Made by a program: the position numbers and the translations under genes
Notes under the pieces: generated by a model
What the model was told of the DNA's origin: nothing
The model's database searches: none
The model's input: the letters and a program-made list of their open reading frames with translations, nothing else
Part shown: in pieces, positions 9,797 to 19,547 of the stretch
How positions within the stretch are numbered: position 1 is the first letter of the stretch
How the letters are laid out: each line of letters begins with the position of its first letter
Source: Hyunsoonleella aestuarii
GTDB taxonomy: Bacteria; Bacteroidota; Bacteroidia; Flavobacteriales; Flavobacteriaceae
Direction of reading: 5' to 3'
Length of the DNA stretch: 64,000 nucleotides
Assembly: GCF_006148925.1 (NCBI RefSeq)
Contig: NZ_VAWB01000001.1
Span: forward strand, 834,001 to 898,000

Positions 9797-10030
9797 TTGA
9801 TTCAAAAATCAGTTAAAATGACATTTCCATACAATGGAAAACTAAAAAAATTTTATTGACCATAAACAAGTTTAATCCCTATAACTGATACTTCAGAAGG
9901 CATTATTTTTTGTTTATAAACTAACAAAAACAACTAAGTTTCAGCTAAATGATAATTAGCAAAAAACTTAGGCTAACTAATTAACCCATTTTCTGAAGGT
10001 GTATCAGAAAAATAAAAAAACGTGTAAACA

Positions 10031-12523
10031 ATGTATGTAGTAAAAAGAGACGGAAGAAAAGAACAAATCATGTTCGACAAAATCACTGCTAGAGTGAGAA
10101 AACTGTGTTATGGCTTAAACGAATTAGTAGACCCTTTAAAGGTTACTATGCGCGTAATTGAAGGCTTGTACGATGGAGTTACCACTAGTGAGCTTGATAA
10201 TCTTGCAGCAGAAATTGCTGCTACCATGACAACAGCTCACCCAGACTACGCACGTTTAGCCGCAAGAATTTCCGTATCTAACTTACATAAAAACACCAAG
10301 AAAACCTTTAGCGAGGTAATGCACGACCTATACGCTTATGTAAACCCAAGAACCGGAAAAGACGCGCCTCTTTTATCGGATGAAGTATACAATGTCATTA
10401 TGGAGAACAAAGACCGTCTTGACTCTACAATTATATACAACCGTGATTTCGGATATGACTATTTTGGGTTTAAAACATTAGAACGCTCGTACCTTCTAAA
10501 ACTAAATGGGCAAATTGCTGAAAGACCTCAACACATGCTTATGAGGGTCTCGGTTGGTATTCATCTAAACGATTTGGATGCTGCTATTGAAACTTACGAG
10601 TTAATGTCTAAAAAATATTTTACACACGCTACACCTACACTATTTAATGCTGGTACACCAAAACCACAAATGTCTTCTTGTTTCTTATTAACAATGAAAG
10701 AAGATAGTATTGATGGCATTTACGACACGCTTAAACAAACTGCAAAAATATCACAATCTGCCGGTGGAATTGGATTAGCAATGCATAACATTCGTGCAAC
10801 TGGCAGTTATATTGCTGGAACTAACGGAACATCTAATGGTATTGTTCCTATGCTAAAAGTTTTTAACGACACCGCACGATATGTAGATCAAGGTGGAGGA
10901 AAACGTAAAGGAAGTTTCGCTATTTATTTAGAAACTTGGCATGCCGATATATTTGATTTCTTAGATTTAAAAAAGAATCATGGAAAGGAAGAAATGCGAG
11001 CACGTGATTTATTTTACGCGATGTGGATTTCAGATTTATTCATGAAGCGTGTTCAAGAAAACGGGGAATGGACATTGATGTGTCCTAACGAATGTCCAGG
11101 ATTACCAGAGGCGCATAGTGAAGAATTTGAAGTCTTATATACTAAGTATGAAGCAGAAGGAAAAGGAAGAAAAACCATAAAAGCTCGCGAACTTTGGGAA
11201 AAAATATTAGAATCTCAAATTGAAACTGGCACACCATATATGTTGTATAAGGACGCGGCTAACCGTAAGTCTAATCAACAGAATTTAGGAACCATTCGTT
11301 CGTCTAATTTATGTACGGAAATCTTAGAATACACATCTCCAGATGAAGTTGCCGTTTGTAATTTAGCTTCGATTGCTTTGCCAATGTTTATTAAAAATGG
11401 GGAATTTGATCACAAAGAATTATTTAAAATCACCAAGCGCGTAACTAAAAACTTGAATAGAGTAATTGACAGAAATTACTACCCAGTGGTTGAAGCTAGA
11501 AATTCTAATATGCGCCACAGACCAATTGGTTTAGGTGTTCAAGGATTAGCCGATACATTTATAAAGTTACGTTTGCCTTTTACAAGTGATGAGGCAAAAA
11601 AATTGAATCAAGATATTTTTGAAACACTTTACTATGCAGCTGTTACGGCAAGTATGGAAGAGGCTAAAGTTGATGGTCCTTACGAAACTTATGAAGGATC
11701 ACCTATAAGTAAAGGAGACTTCCAACATAATCTTTGGAATATTAAAGACGATGAGTTAAGTGGAAACTGGGATTGGGCAAAATTACGCAAGCAGGTGCTT
11801 AAAAATGGAGTGAGAAATTCATTATTAGTTGCTCCAATGCCTACGGCATCAACCTCTCAAATTCTTGGTAACAATGAATGTTTCGAACCATATACGTCTA
11901 ATATTTACACACGTCGTGTGCTATCTGGAGAATTTATCGTTGTTAATAAGCATTTATTAGAAGACTTAGTTGATTTAGGCCTTTGGAATGAAAGTCTAAA
12001 ACAAGATATTATGCGAGCTAATGGTTCTGTACAAGGTATAGATATTATCCCTCAGGAAATAAAAGAGCTTTACAAAACTGTTTGGGAATTAAGTATGAAA
12101 GACATTATTGATATGTCTCGCCAGAGAGGTTACTTTATAGATCAATCGCAATCACTTAACCTATTTATGGAAGGTGCAACCATGGCAAAATTAACCTCAA
12201 TGCATTTTTACGCATGGAAAAGTGGCTTGAAAACAGGCATGTATTACCTGAGAACCAAAAGTGCAGTGGATGCTATTAAATTCACCTTACAAACTACTAA
12301 AAAAGAGGAACCTGTTGCCGAAGTTGTAGAAGTAAATAATGTAGCTGTGCAACAAGAAGAAGCTAAGAAAAAGAAATTAGCCGCTCAAAACGCCGCTAAG
12401 TTTGCAAAACAAAACACCACTCCAGAAGTGGAAATTGAACCAATGTCTGCAGAAGAAATGAAAGCGCTTATTGCGCAATCAAAAGAAGGACAAGGTGATG
12501 ATTGTTTAATGTGCGGGTCTTAA
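10031..12523 (+). CDS. nrdA: Ribonucleoside-diphosphate reductase, large (R1) subunit, class Ia
   Basis: An 830-residue catalytic subunit that reduces ribonucleoside diphosphates. It has an N-terminal ATP-cone (about residues 1-95, starting [20 protein letters not shown]) for overall activity control. The R1 active-site motifs are [26 protein letters not shown] and [15 protein letters not shown], and the C-terminal redox pair is CLMC just before the end. A low-complexity Lys/Ala/Glu linker lies at about residues 760-800 before the C-terminal tail. The gene ends at a strong terminator shared with convergent fbp. Confidence 0.96.
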   Translation: MYVVKRDGRKEQIMFDKITARVRKLCYGLNELVDPLKVTMRVIEGLYDGVTTSELDNLAAEIAATMTTAHPDYARLAARISVSNLHKNTKKTFSEVMHDLYAYVNPRTGKDAPLLSDEVYNVIMENKDRLDSTIIYNRDFGYDYFGFKTLERSYLLKLNGQIAERPQHMLMRVSVGIHLNDLDAAIETYELMSKKYFTHATPTLFNAGTPKPQMSSCFLLTMKEDSIDGIYDTLKQTAKISQSAGGIGLAMHNIRATGSYIAGTNGTSNGIVPMLKVFNDTARYVDQGGGKRKGSFAIYLETWHADIFDFLDLKKNHGKEEMRARDLFYAMWISDLFMKRVQENGEWTLMCPNECPGLPEAHSEEFEVLYTKYEAEGKGRKTIKARELWEKILESQIETGTPYMLYKDAANRKSNQQNLGTIRSSNLCTEILEYTSPDEVAVCNLASIALPMFIKNGEFDHKELFKITKRVTKNLNRVIDRNYYPVVEARNSNMRHRPIGLGVQGLADTFIKLRLPFTSDEAKKLNQDIFETLYYAAVTASMEEAKVDGPYETYEGSPISKGDFQHNLWNIKDDELSGNWDWAKLRKQVLKNGVRNSLLVAPMPTASTSQILGNNECFEPYTSNIYTRRVLSGEFIVVNKHLLEDLVDLGLWNESLKQDIMRANGSVQGIDIIPQEIKELYKTVWELSMKDIIDMSRQRGYFIDQSQSLNLFMEGATMAKLTSMHFYAWKSGLKTGMYYLRTKSAVDAIKFTLQTTKKEEPVAEVVEVNNVAVQQEEAKKKKLAAQNAAKFAKQNTTPEVEIEPMSAEEMKALIAQSKEGQGDDCLMCGS

Positions 12524-12548
12524 AAAACCCAAAATTGATTTTAGTGTT

Positions 12549-12580
12549 AAAAAAAGCATCTCTTTGGAGATGCTTTTTTT
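12549..12580. terminator. Bidirectional terminator between nrdA and fbp
   Basis: Perfect 7-bp GC-containing stem GCATCTC (12556-12562) / GAGATGC (12567-12573) with a TTTG loop, preceded by seven A and followed by seven T. It works on both strands. The fbp stop codon (12579-12581) overlaps the T-run. Confidence 0.9.
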
Positions 12581-13586
12581 ATTTCGCAGCTTTCATAAAT
12601 TCTTCAGCTTTTTCAACCATGTTTCTGCTACCACAAACAAAAGGAACACGCTCATGCAATTCCGTGGGTTGAATATCCATAATTCTTGTAAATCCGTCAC
12701 TTGCTTTACCATTTGCTTCTTCAGCTAAAAAAGCCATTGGATTACACTCATACAACAAACGTAATTTACCTTTTGGGTTTTTTGAGCTTTGTGGATATAA
12801 ATAAATACCACCTTTAATCATGTTTCTATGAAAATCTGAAACTAAAGATCCTATATATCTGGAAGTATAAGGGCGATCCTCTTCTTCTTGTTGGCAGTAT
12901 TTTATATAATTTTTAATCCCTTGAGGAAAGTGAATATAATTTCCTTCATTTACAGAGTAAATATTTCCATCTTTTGGGAATTGCATATTAGGATGCGACA
13001 AATAAAAAGATCCAATTGCGGGGTTTAATGTAAAACCATTAACACCGTGACCTGTTGTATAAACCAACATAGTAGAAGTCCCGTAAACCACATATCCAGC
13101 GGCTACCTGCTTATTACCTTGTTGTAGGAAATCTTCAAGAGTTACTGGCGTTCCAATTGGAGTCACTCGACGATAAATTGAGAAAATGGTTCCTACAGAA
13201 ACATTTACATCAATATTAGATGAACCATCTAATGGGTCTATTAAAACCACATACTTATTTTGATGGTTTTCGTCTTGACTATTTATGGTTATAAAATCAT
13301 CTTCCTCTTCACTAGCTATTCCACAAACAATATTTCTCTTTGTAAGCGTTTGAATAAACTTTTCGTTGGCGTAAACATCCAATTTTTGTTGGTCTTCGCC
13401 TTGTATATTTGTATCTCCTGCTGCTCCAATAATATCAACTAAACCTGCTTTATTAACCTCGTGATTAACAACTTTTGCTGCTAATCTAATTGAATTAAGT
13501 AAACTGGATAATTCACCAGAAGAGTATTTGAATGACGACTGATTCTCAATAATAAATTCTCCAAGGGTTTGCTTTTTAAAAGACAT
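12579..13586 (-). CDS. fbp: Fructose-1,6-bisphosphatase, class I
   Basis: A 335-residue gluconeogenic enzyme that hydrolyses fructose-1,6-bisphosphate to fructose-6-phosphate. The metal-binding signature [20 protein letters not shown], the upstream ASEEEDD acidic cluster and the substrate-binding GGIYLYP segment are all present. The length fits class I. Expressed alone, convergent to nrdA and divergent from the GNAT gene. Confidence 0.96.
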   Translation of the reverse strand: MSFKKQTLGEFIIENQSSFKYSSGELSSLLNSIRLAAKVVNHEVNKAGLVDIIGAAGDTNIQGEDQQKLDVYANEKFIQTLTKRNIVCGIASEEEDDFITINSQDENHQNKYVVLIDPLDGSSNIDVNVSVGTIFSIYRRVTPIGTPVTLEDFLQQGNKQVAAGYVVYGTSTMLVYTTGHGVNGFTLNPAIGSFYLSHPNMQFPKDGNIYSVNEGNYIHFPQGIKNYIKYCQQEEEDRPYTSRYIGSLVSDFHRNMIKGGIYLYPQSSKNPKGKLRLLYECNPMAFLAEEANGKASDGFTRIMDIQPTELHERVPFVCGSRNMVEKAEEFMKAAK

Positions 13587-13684
13587 AATTTGAGATTGAT
13601 TTTATTGGTGCAAATATCTATATTTTTTATGCAACTACAACGTTTTCGTATAATATATATATCCCTTAATAATGAACTTTGAAC

Positions 13685-13692
13685 TATCTTTG
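13685..13692 (+). promoter_or_regulatory. Candidate -7 promoter element of the GNAT-lysC-acyltransferase unit
   Basis: TATCTTTG, a perfect TAnnTTTG match 19 bases upstream of the GNAT ATG. No matching TTG is seen about 19 bases further upstream. Confidence 0.4.
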
Positions 13693-13711
13693 AAATTATT
13701 TAAAATAAATT

Positions 13712-14191
13712 ATGGATTTCATAATAAGACAAGCAAAAAAAAATGATATGTCAGAAGTTCTTAGTCTCATCAAAGAACTTGCTCATTTCGAAAAAGAACC
13801 CAACGCTGTGGAAGTAACAGTTAAAGATTTAGAAATAGATGGTTTTGGTGAAGATCCCAGATTTAATTGTTTTGTAGCCGAAGTGAATTCTAAAATTGAA
13901 GGTATTGCTTTAATTTATAATCGTTATTCCACCTGGAAAGGTAGAGCTCTTCACTTAGAGGATCTTATAGTAAGTGAAGCAATGCGCGGCACAGGCATGG
14001 GAACAGCATTATTAGACGAAGTTATTAAATATGCGTATAAGCTTGGAGTTAAGCGCGTTAACTGGGAAGTTTTAGACTGGAACGAACCAGCCATAAATTT
14101 TTATGAAAAAAAAGGGGCTAAAGTCATGCGCGATTGGGACGTAGTTCAAATGAGCGAGGAAGACATTAAAAATTACATAGCGAAACTATAA
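13712..14191 (+). CDS. GNAT family N-acetyltransferase (diamine-acetyltransferase-like)
   Basis: A 159-residue acetyl-CoA-dependent acetyltransferase. The acetyl-CoA loop is R-G-T-G-M-G-T-A near residues 92-99, and the C-terminal NEPAINFYEKKGAKV motif is typical. The early IKELAHFEKEPNAVEVT segment and the DLIVSEAMRG segment resemble the spermidine/thialysine acetyltransferase (SAT) subgroup, so a small amine is a likely substrate. Only two bases separate it from the aspartate kinase gene. Confidence 0.85.
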   Translation: MDFIIRQAKKNDMSEVLSLIKELAHFEKEPNAVEVTVKDLEIDGFGEDPRFNCFVAEVNSKIEGIALIYNRYSTWKGRALHLEDLIVSEAMRGTGMGTALLDEVIKYAYKLGVKRVNWEVLDWNEPAINFYEKKGAKVMRDWDVVQMSEEDIKNYIAKL

Positions 14192-14193
14192 TC

Positions 14194-15444
14194 ATGCAGG
14201 TATTTAAGTTTGGTGGTGCTTCGATAAAAGATGCAGAGGGTGTAAAAAATCTCGCATCAGTTTTGCATAAAGTAGGCTATAATAATACCTTAGTTGTTGT
14301 TTCTGCAATGGGTAAAACAACAAATGCTCTTGAACTTGTCATAAAAAATTATTTCGATAAAACATCTGAATTACAAAGTTCTTTGCAAGATGTTATTAAA
14401 TACCACAATGCCGTTTTAATTGATTTATTTGACAATGAAAACCATCCTATATTCCAAAAAATTTCATTACTTTTTAAAGAATTAAAAGGATTTTTGAATA
14501 CTAATAAATCTCCAGATTATAATTTTGTTTACGACCAAGTAATCGGATTTGGAGAATTAATATCAACAGCAATAATCAGTGAATACCTAAATGGTATAGA
14601 ACTAAAAAACAGTTGGATTGATGTTAGAGAATATATTAAAACTGACAATTACTATCGGAGTGCTCATGTTGATTGGGAAAAAACTCAGAAATTAATTAAG
14701 TCAAACTTTAAAAGATCAGTTTTAAACATTACTCAAGGTTTTTTAGGAAGTGATTCTAATAATTTTACAACTACACTTGGGAGAGAAGGTAGTGACTACA
14801 CTGCTGCCATATTTGCTTATTGTTTAAATGCTAACAGAGTTACTATTTGGAAAGATGTTCCTGGAGTATTAAACGCAGACCCTCGATATTTTGAAAATGC
14901 AAAACTTTTAAATAAAATATCATATCGCGAAGCTATTGAACTCGCATTTTATGGTGCTTCTGTTATTCACCCAAAAACGTTACAACCCCTGCAAAGAAAG
15001 GAAATACCCTTATTTGTAAAATCGTTTTTAAATCCAGAAAACACTGGCACTAGAATAGGCAAAGAAGTAATGCTCGACCCAATGATTCCGTGCTTTATAG
15101 TAAAGAAAAATCAGGTTCTAATTAAGTTATCCTCGCTGGACTTTTCATATATAGTTGAAGAGAATATTAGTGAAATTTTTAACTTATTGCATCTTTATAA
15201 AATGAAGGTTGATGTTATTCAAAATTCAGCAATTAGCTTTTCCGTTTGCGTAGATAATATTTACAATAATCTTGAAAAATTGCTCCATCACTTGAAAGCA
15301 AAATTCAAAGTGCTATGCCACAAAAACGTATCGCTTTATACAATTCGACATTACAACGATAAAGCGATTTCCCAAATAGAAGCAGATAAAACCGTGTTAT
15401 TAAAACAATTAACTCAAGAAACTGTTCAAGTAGTAACTAAATAG
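14194..15444 (+). CDS. Aspartate kinase
   Basis: A 416-residue amino-acid kinase that phosphorylates aspartate at the start of the Lys/Thr/Met/DAP pathway. Visible motifs are the N-terminal KFGGASI, VVSAMGKTTNAL, GREGSDYTAA and FYGASVIHPKT. The C-terminal third (from about residue 300) is diverged ACT-like regulatory sequence. It is monofunctional, with no homoserine dehydrogenase part. Flavobacteria often have a second, fused ThrA, so this may be the DAP/lysine-linked isoform; that is inference. Middle gene of a three-gene unit. Confidence 0.9.
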   Translation: MQVFKFGGASIKDAEGVKNLASVLHKVGYNNTLVVVSAMGKTTNALELVIKNYFDKTSELQSSLQDVIKYHNAVLIDLFDNENHPIFQKISLLFKELKGFLNTNKSPDYNFVYDQVIGFGELISTAIISEYLNGIELKNSWIDVREYIKTDNYYRSAHVDWEKTQKLIKSNFKRSVLNITQGFLGSDSNNFTTTLGREGSDYTAAIFAYCLNANRVTIWKDVPGVLNADPRYFENAKLLNKISYREAIELAFYGASVIHPKTLQPLQRKEIPLFVKSFLNPENTGTRIGKEVMLDPMIPCFIVKKNQVLIKLSSLDFSYIVEENISEIFNLLHLYKMKVDVIQNSAISFSVCVDNIYNNLEKLLHHLKAKFKVLCHKNVSLYTIRHYNDKAISQIEADKTVLLKQLTQETVQVVTK

Positions 15445-15466
15445 TTTATTTAGTACATTTACAGCC

Positions 15467-17296
15467 ATGACCAAACAGCAAAATTCTGGGCTAGTAACTG
15501 CAAAAGAAGTTGCAAAGGCTATACAATTGGATAAGTATGGCTTTATTGGAACTTTTCTAGGATGGATTTTAATGAAGATTCTAAAAATTTCTACCCTAAA
15601 TAAAATATATAATAGAAATAAACATTTAGAAGAATTATCTTTTTTAAATGGTATTCTAGACGATTTTCAAATTAAGTTTGAAATTCCTGAAGAAGATATT
15701 AAACGATTACCCAAAGACGGAGCATACATAACAGTTTCAAATCATCCATTAGGGGGTATTGATGGTATTTTGCTTTTAAAATTAATGCTCGAGCAGCGTA
15801 AAGATTTTAAAATAATTGCCAATTTCTTACTGCATCGTATTGAGCCCTTAAAACCATACATTATGCCGGTCAACCCTTTTGAGGATAGAAAGGATGCAAA
15901 ATCCAGTATTTCTGGTTTTAAGAATTCTATTTTACATCTAAGAGATGGCCATCCTCTTGGTATTTTTCCTGCAGGTGAAGTCTCGACCTACAGAGATGGC
16001 AAATTAGTTGTAGACAGACCTTGGGAAGAAGCAGCAATGAAGCTTATTCAAAAAGCGGGTGTGCCTGTTGTTCCTATTTATTTTCATGCAAAAAATAGTA
16101 AGTTGTTTTACAAACTCTCTAAATTTAGTGACACATTTAGGACCGCTAAATTACCTTCAGAATTACTTACACAAAAACGACGCATTATAAAAGTTAGGAT
16201 AGGTAGACCTATATCGGTGGCTGACCAAAACGAACATGTGTCTTTAGATGATTTTTCTGAGTTTTTACGACGAAAAACATATATGCTATCCAATACCTTT
16301 GAAGACAAGCCGAAAATATTAGACAACTTATCATCTTCACTAAAAACAGTAAAGCCACCTAAGCGGATTGTTACTCCAGTAAATTCAGAACTTATGGTGA
16401 ATGAAATTAATATGCTTCGAAAATCAAATTTAAGGTTATTGGAGAGTAAAAATTATGAAGTATTTCTAGCTCAAGAAGAAAAAATACCGAATGCTCTTCG
16501 AGAAATAGGTAGACTTCGTGAAATTACTTTTAGAGAGGTAGGTGAAGGTACTAATGAAGCTATAGACCTTGATACTTTTGATAGTTATTATCACCACATG
16601 TTTCTTTGGGATAATGAGAGCAAGGTTATAGTTGGTGCTTATAGAATGGGTATGGGATCACAAATATTTTCACGCTTTGGTATTGATGGGTTTTACCTTC
16701 AGGACTTATTTAGGTTTGAACCTGAATTGTATAAAATGATGAGTCAGTCCATTGAAATGGGGCGCGCCTTCATTATTAAAGAGTATCAACAAAAACCTAT
16801 GCCATTGTTTTTACTTTGGAAAGGTATTGTACATACTACATTACGCTTCCCAGAGCATAAATATCTTATTGGAGGCGTTAGTATTAGTAATCAATTTTCA
16901 AATTTTTCCAAATCTCTTATGGTTGAGTTTATGAAATCGCATTACTATGACCCTTATCTCGCGCAATATGTACACCCCAAAAAAGAATTTAAAGTAAAAC
17001 TAAAAGATGCTGATAAAGATTTTGTCTTTGATGAAGCTGAAGCAGATTTAAACAAGTTTGATAAATTTATTGATGAAATAGAACCAGGAGCCCTACGCCT
17101 TCCTGTTTTACTAAAAAAATACATCAAGCAAAACGCAAGACTTGTGGCCTTTAATGTGGATCCATTATTTAATAATTCGGTCGATGGATTGATGTACATT
17201 AAAATAGCCGACCTGCCTGAAAGTACCGTTCGACCTGTTATGGAAGAATTTCAAGCAGAATTGGAAGCCAAAATAGCATCTTCAAAAAACGACTAG
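15467..17296 (+). CDS. Bifunctional PlsC-like / GNAT acyltransferase (OlsF-type, ornithine lipid synthesis)
   Basis: A 609-residue fusion. The N-terminal half (about residues 75-290) is a lysophospholipid-acyltransferase domain with SNHPLGGIDG and FPAGEVST, and the C-terminal half (about 320-580) is a hemolysin-like GNAT N-acyltransferase domain with GRLREITFREVGEG. This order matches OlsF of Serratia and Flavobacterium johnsoniae, where the C-terminal part N-acylates ornithine and the N-terminal part adds the second acyl chain. A glycine-lipid (Gls) specificity is the main alternative. The histidine-aspartate spacing is HX5D, not the textbook HX4D. Confidence 0.82.
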   Translation: MTKQQNSGLVTAKEVAKAIQLDKYGFIGTFLGWILMKILKISTLNKIYNRNKHLEELSFLNGILDDFQIKFEIPEEDIKRLPKDGAYITVSNHPLGGIDGILLLKLMLEQRKDFKIIANFLLHRIEPLKPYIMPVNPFEDRKDAKSSISGFKNSILHLRDGHPLGIFPAGEVSTYRDGKLVVDRPWEEAAMKLIQKAGVPVVPIYFHAKNSKLFYKLSKFSDTFRTAKLPSELLTQKRRIIKVRIGRPISVADQNEHVSLDDFSEFLRRKTYMLSNTFEDKPKILDNLSSSLKTVKPPKRIVTPVNSELMVNEINMLRKSNLRLLESKNYEVFLAQEEKIPNALREIGRLREITFREVGEGTNEAIDLDTFDSYYHHMFLWDNESKVIVGAYRMGMGSQIFSRFGIDGFYLQDLFRFEPELYKMMSQSIEMGRAFIIKEYQQKPMPLFLLWKGIVHTTLRFPEHKYLIGGVSISNQFSNFSKSLMVEFMKSHYYDPYLAQYVHPKKEFKVKLKDADKDFVFDEAEADLNKFDKFIDEIEPGALRLPVLLKKYIKQNARLVAFNVDPLFNNSVDGLMYIKIADLPESTVRPVMEEFQAELEAKIASSKND

Positions 17297-17323
17297 CCTT
17301 TTAATTAATTATAAAATAGCAGT

Positions 17324-17947
17324 CTATTTTAATTCCGAAAACACATATTTCATTTCGGTAGCTATTTGTAAACTTCGCTCTAAATAGGTTTCAGTTTGAC
17401 GCGGCGTTCCATCAGATTTTTTAGGGTCTTCGTAAGTAATCGCAATGCGTTTTTCGCAGCCCAAAACTATAGGACAACCTTTGTCTGCAGAAGAACAAGT
17501 CATTATAGCTACAAATTCTGATGTAGGATTAAAGTCGCTACTAAACGCTTTCGAAAAAGCTATAATAGCAGGTTCATTTTCTGAAAACTTTATCGCATAA
17601 ACAGGATTACTCCCTTCGGATAATTTATTTATTTTAAAACCTTGGTTTACTAGAGTCTCTCCCACTTTTGGAAACATGGCAGTTGCCTCAGTTCCTCCAG
17701 AATAACAAAACACATTATTAATGTTATAATACCTTGCAAGCGTTTGCGCCCAAATTTGAGATAAATGACTTCGTCTCGAATTATGAGTACAAATAAAGTT
17801 TAATCGACTTGGTTCATTCGCATTTGTTTTTTCATTCAAATACTCAATAAGCGGTTTAAGAACTTCTCTTCTTTCCTCACAAATAATAGCTACATCTAAC
17901 GCGTCAATGACATTAGATATAGCTTCGAATACAGGTTTACTATGCAT
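17324..17947 (-). CDS. Arsenate reductase / low-molecular-weight phosphatase-type protein
   Basis: About 207 residues from the ATG at 17947; a start at 17995 is possible but would overlap the upstream gene. The N-terminal part has the phosphatase loop CTHNSRRS (CX5R, Cys53) of the LMW-PTP fold used by ArsC-type arsenate reductases. Further cysteines near the C-terminus (MTCSSADKGCPIVLGC) could form the relay disulfide. It is the last gene of an arsR-DUF6428-arsC unit, which supports reduction of arsenate to arsenite. A pure protein-tyrosine phosphatase role cannot be excluded. Confidence 0.82.
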   Translation of the reverse strand: MHSKPVFEAISNVIDALDVAIICEERREVLKPLIEYLNEKTNANEPSRLNFICTHNSRRSHLSQIWAQTLARYYNINNVFCYSGGTEATAMFPKVGETLVNQGFKINKLSEGSNPVYAIKFSENEPAIIAFSKAFSSDFNPTSEFVAIMTCSSADKGCPIVLGCEKRIAITYEDPKKSDGTPRQTETYLERSLQIATEMKYVFSELK

Positions 17948-17957
17948 ATAAATATAA

Positions 17958-18452
17958 TTAACAGCAGTTACCGTCAGGAGAGCAACAAGGCTCATTAATA
18001 GAAACAGTTTCTAATTCATCCTGAACGCCACAAGTTTCCTTTGCTTTACAATCTGTTTTTTCTACCGCTAATTTAACAATTAAGTTGTGCCCTTTTATTT
18101 CGAAATCGTTAACAAAAAGTTGTGCTGTGTGAAATGTTGCATTGCTATATTCAAACTTAATTTCAGAGTCTAACTTATATGGCTTCATTCTACCAACTTT
18201 TGTAAGGATTGCTAACGCCTTATAAACCGACATATAATCTGTTTTTCCCAATTCATTTGGGCTTTCCCAAAGTTGAATAATAGTTTCCTGCCAATTATCA
18301 GTTTGAGATCCACAATCAACCGAATCTATAGTTAGGTGTTTAACTTCGGTTATATGGTAATTAGCTCCAACCAATAAATTGGGCGCATATTCAAACAATA
18401 AAGATTTATCTTGATTGCTTTCTAATACTTTAAAAAATTCCTGTGTTTTCAT
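17958..18452 (-). CDS. DUF6428 family protein of the arsenic operon
   Basis: A 164-residue protein from ATG 18452 (MKTQEFF); upstream in-frame ATGs at 18482 and 18503 exist, but the family usually begins MKTQEF. It contains LLVGANYHITEVK and IDSVDCGSQTDNW segments typical of this family, and a Cys-rich end (EPCCSPDGNCC) plus CKAKETC, consistent with binding a soft metal or metalloid. It is located between arsR and arsC. The molecular function is unknown; metalloid sensing, delivery or sequestration is inference. Confidence 0.78.
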   Translation of the reverse strand: MKTQEFFKVLESNQDKSLLFEYAPNLLVGANYHITEVKHLTIDSVDCGSQTDNWQETIIQLWESPNELGKTDYMSVYKALAILTKVGRMKPYKLDSEIKFEYSNATFHTAQLFVNDFEIKGHNLIVKLAVEKTDCKAKETCGVQDELETVSINEPCCSPDGNCC

Positions 18453-18597
18453 ATGTTTAAATTTTATCGTTTTTTCTGTCATATACAATTCGCTAATAAG
18501 CATAATCGGTTGGTATCAATTCAATTATTATAGGTCAATTCATAATAAATATCTTTTAGTTAATGAATTCCAACTTTCAAGAGAATATCAAATTAGA

Positions 18598-18921
18598 TTA
18601 ACAACAATTTGATTTTGCTGTATTAAAGAACACGTTTAATTCATTTTGAATTTCCGTCCATTTTTCTACGTTTAAACAATAGCACATGCTCTTACCTTCA
18701 ACTTCTCCTTTAAGTAAACCAATGCTTTTTAATTCTTTGAGATGTTGTGAAATAGTAGCTTGTGCTAGACCTATTTCACTTACTAAGTCGTTACAAATAC
18801 ATGCATTTTTGTTACTTATATATTGTAGGATAGTAACTCGTGCTGGATGCCCTAAAACTTTAAAAAATCGAGCTAGGTCATTTTGCCTTTCTGTAAATAT
18901 TTGTCTCTTCGTAACCCCCAT
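18598..18921 (-). CDS. arsR: ArsR family metalloid-responsive repressor
   Basis: A 107-residue winged-helix repressor. The DNA-binding helix is ATISQHLKELKSIGLL. The As(III)-binding pair C41-I-C43 (NACICNDL) sits at the position of the CVC motif of classical ArsR, and two further cysteines end the protein (NCC). First gene of the minus-strand ars unit, about 145 bases upstream of the DUF6428 gene. It is expected to repress its own operon until arsenite or antimonite binds. Confidence 0.92.
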   Translation of the reverse strand: MGVTKRQIFTERQNDLARFFKVLGHPARVTILQYISNKNACICNDLVSEIGLAQATISQHLKELKSIGLLKGEVEGKSMCYCLNVEKWTEIQNELNVFFNTAKSNCC

Positions 18922-18965
18922 TGTTTGTATTTTAATATTGCAATATTACGATAATAAAATTAAAT

Positions 18966-18998
18966 AAAAAAGTCAAAACCTAATTTTTTGACTTTTTT
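18966..18998 (-). terminator. Terminator of the TM2 protein gene
   Basis: AAAAAAGTCAAAA (18966-18978) pairs with TTTTGACTTTTTT (18986-18998) around a 7-base loop. It lies 6 bases after the stop codon of the minus-strand gene at 19005 and separates it from arsR. Confidence 0.8.
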
Positions 18999-19004
18999 AA
19001 TATT

Positions 19005-19448
19005 CTAGAACCAAGATTTCTTTCCTGCTTGGTAAGTATTATAGAAATCCTCATCAGATTTTGTTAAATAGATAATTCCTTCTATTAATCCAACAAGACC
19101 AGATACTGCCGATGTTATCCCGCAAGTTACAAACCCTAATAAACCTAATACCAGCAATATAATCCCTTCTTTTTGATATCCCAAAATGAACTTATGAACT
19201 CCTATCCATCCAAGTAAAATACCTAACACCCCGGCTAAGATTTTTTTATTATCTCCAGAAGTAAAAGTTTCTTTGGCACTTTCGGCAAACTCTGAAGCAG
19301 ACTCTTTTGCTTCACTAGCAAATTCTTTGGCCTTCTCTTTTGCTTCTTCGGCAAACTCTCCAGCTTTATCGGCAGCTTTTTTCGCGCCTTCTTTAGCATC
19401 TCCTAACATATCGTTAAGGTCATCACTTAAATTTTTTTCGTCAGACAT
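19005..19448 (-). CDS. TM2 domain protein with LEA-like amphipathic repeat
   Basis: A 147-residue protein in two parts. Residues 1-65 are an Ala/Glu/Lys-rich 11-residue-type repeat (AKEGAKKAADKAGEFAEEAK and onward), predicted to be one long amphipathic helix like LEA or apolipoprotein repeats. Residues 70-140 form a TM2 domain with two membrane helices and the turn GWIGVHKFILGYQKEG. TM2 proteins are small membrane proteins of unknown function; the helix may lie on the membrane surface. Single gene with its own terminator. Confidence 0.85.
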   Translation of the reverse strand: MSDEKNLSDDLNDMLGDAKEGAKKAADKAGEFAEEAKEKAKEFASEAKESASEFAESAKETFTSGDNKKILAGVLGILLGWIGVHKFILGYQKEGIILLVLGLLGFVTCGITSAVSGLVGLIEGIIYLTKSDEDFYNTYQAGKKSWF

Positions 19449-19547
19449 GATTGTTATATAGTTTTAATTAGAAAATAAAAATAGTGAAAAATTAAATTTG
19501 CCACTATATATATGTAAGCCGAATTACCATAATGTTACAAAATGTAA

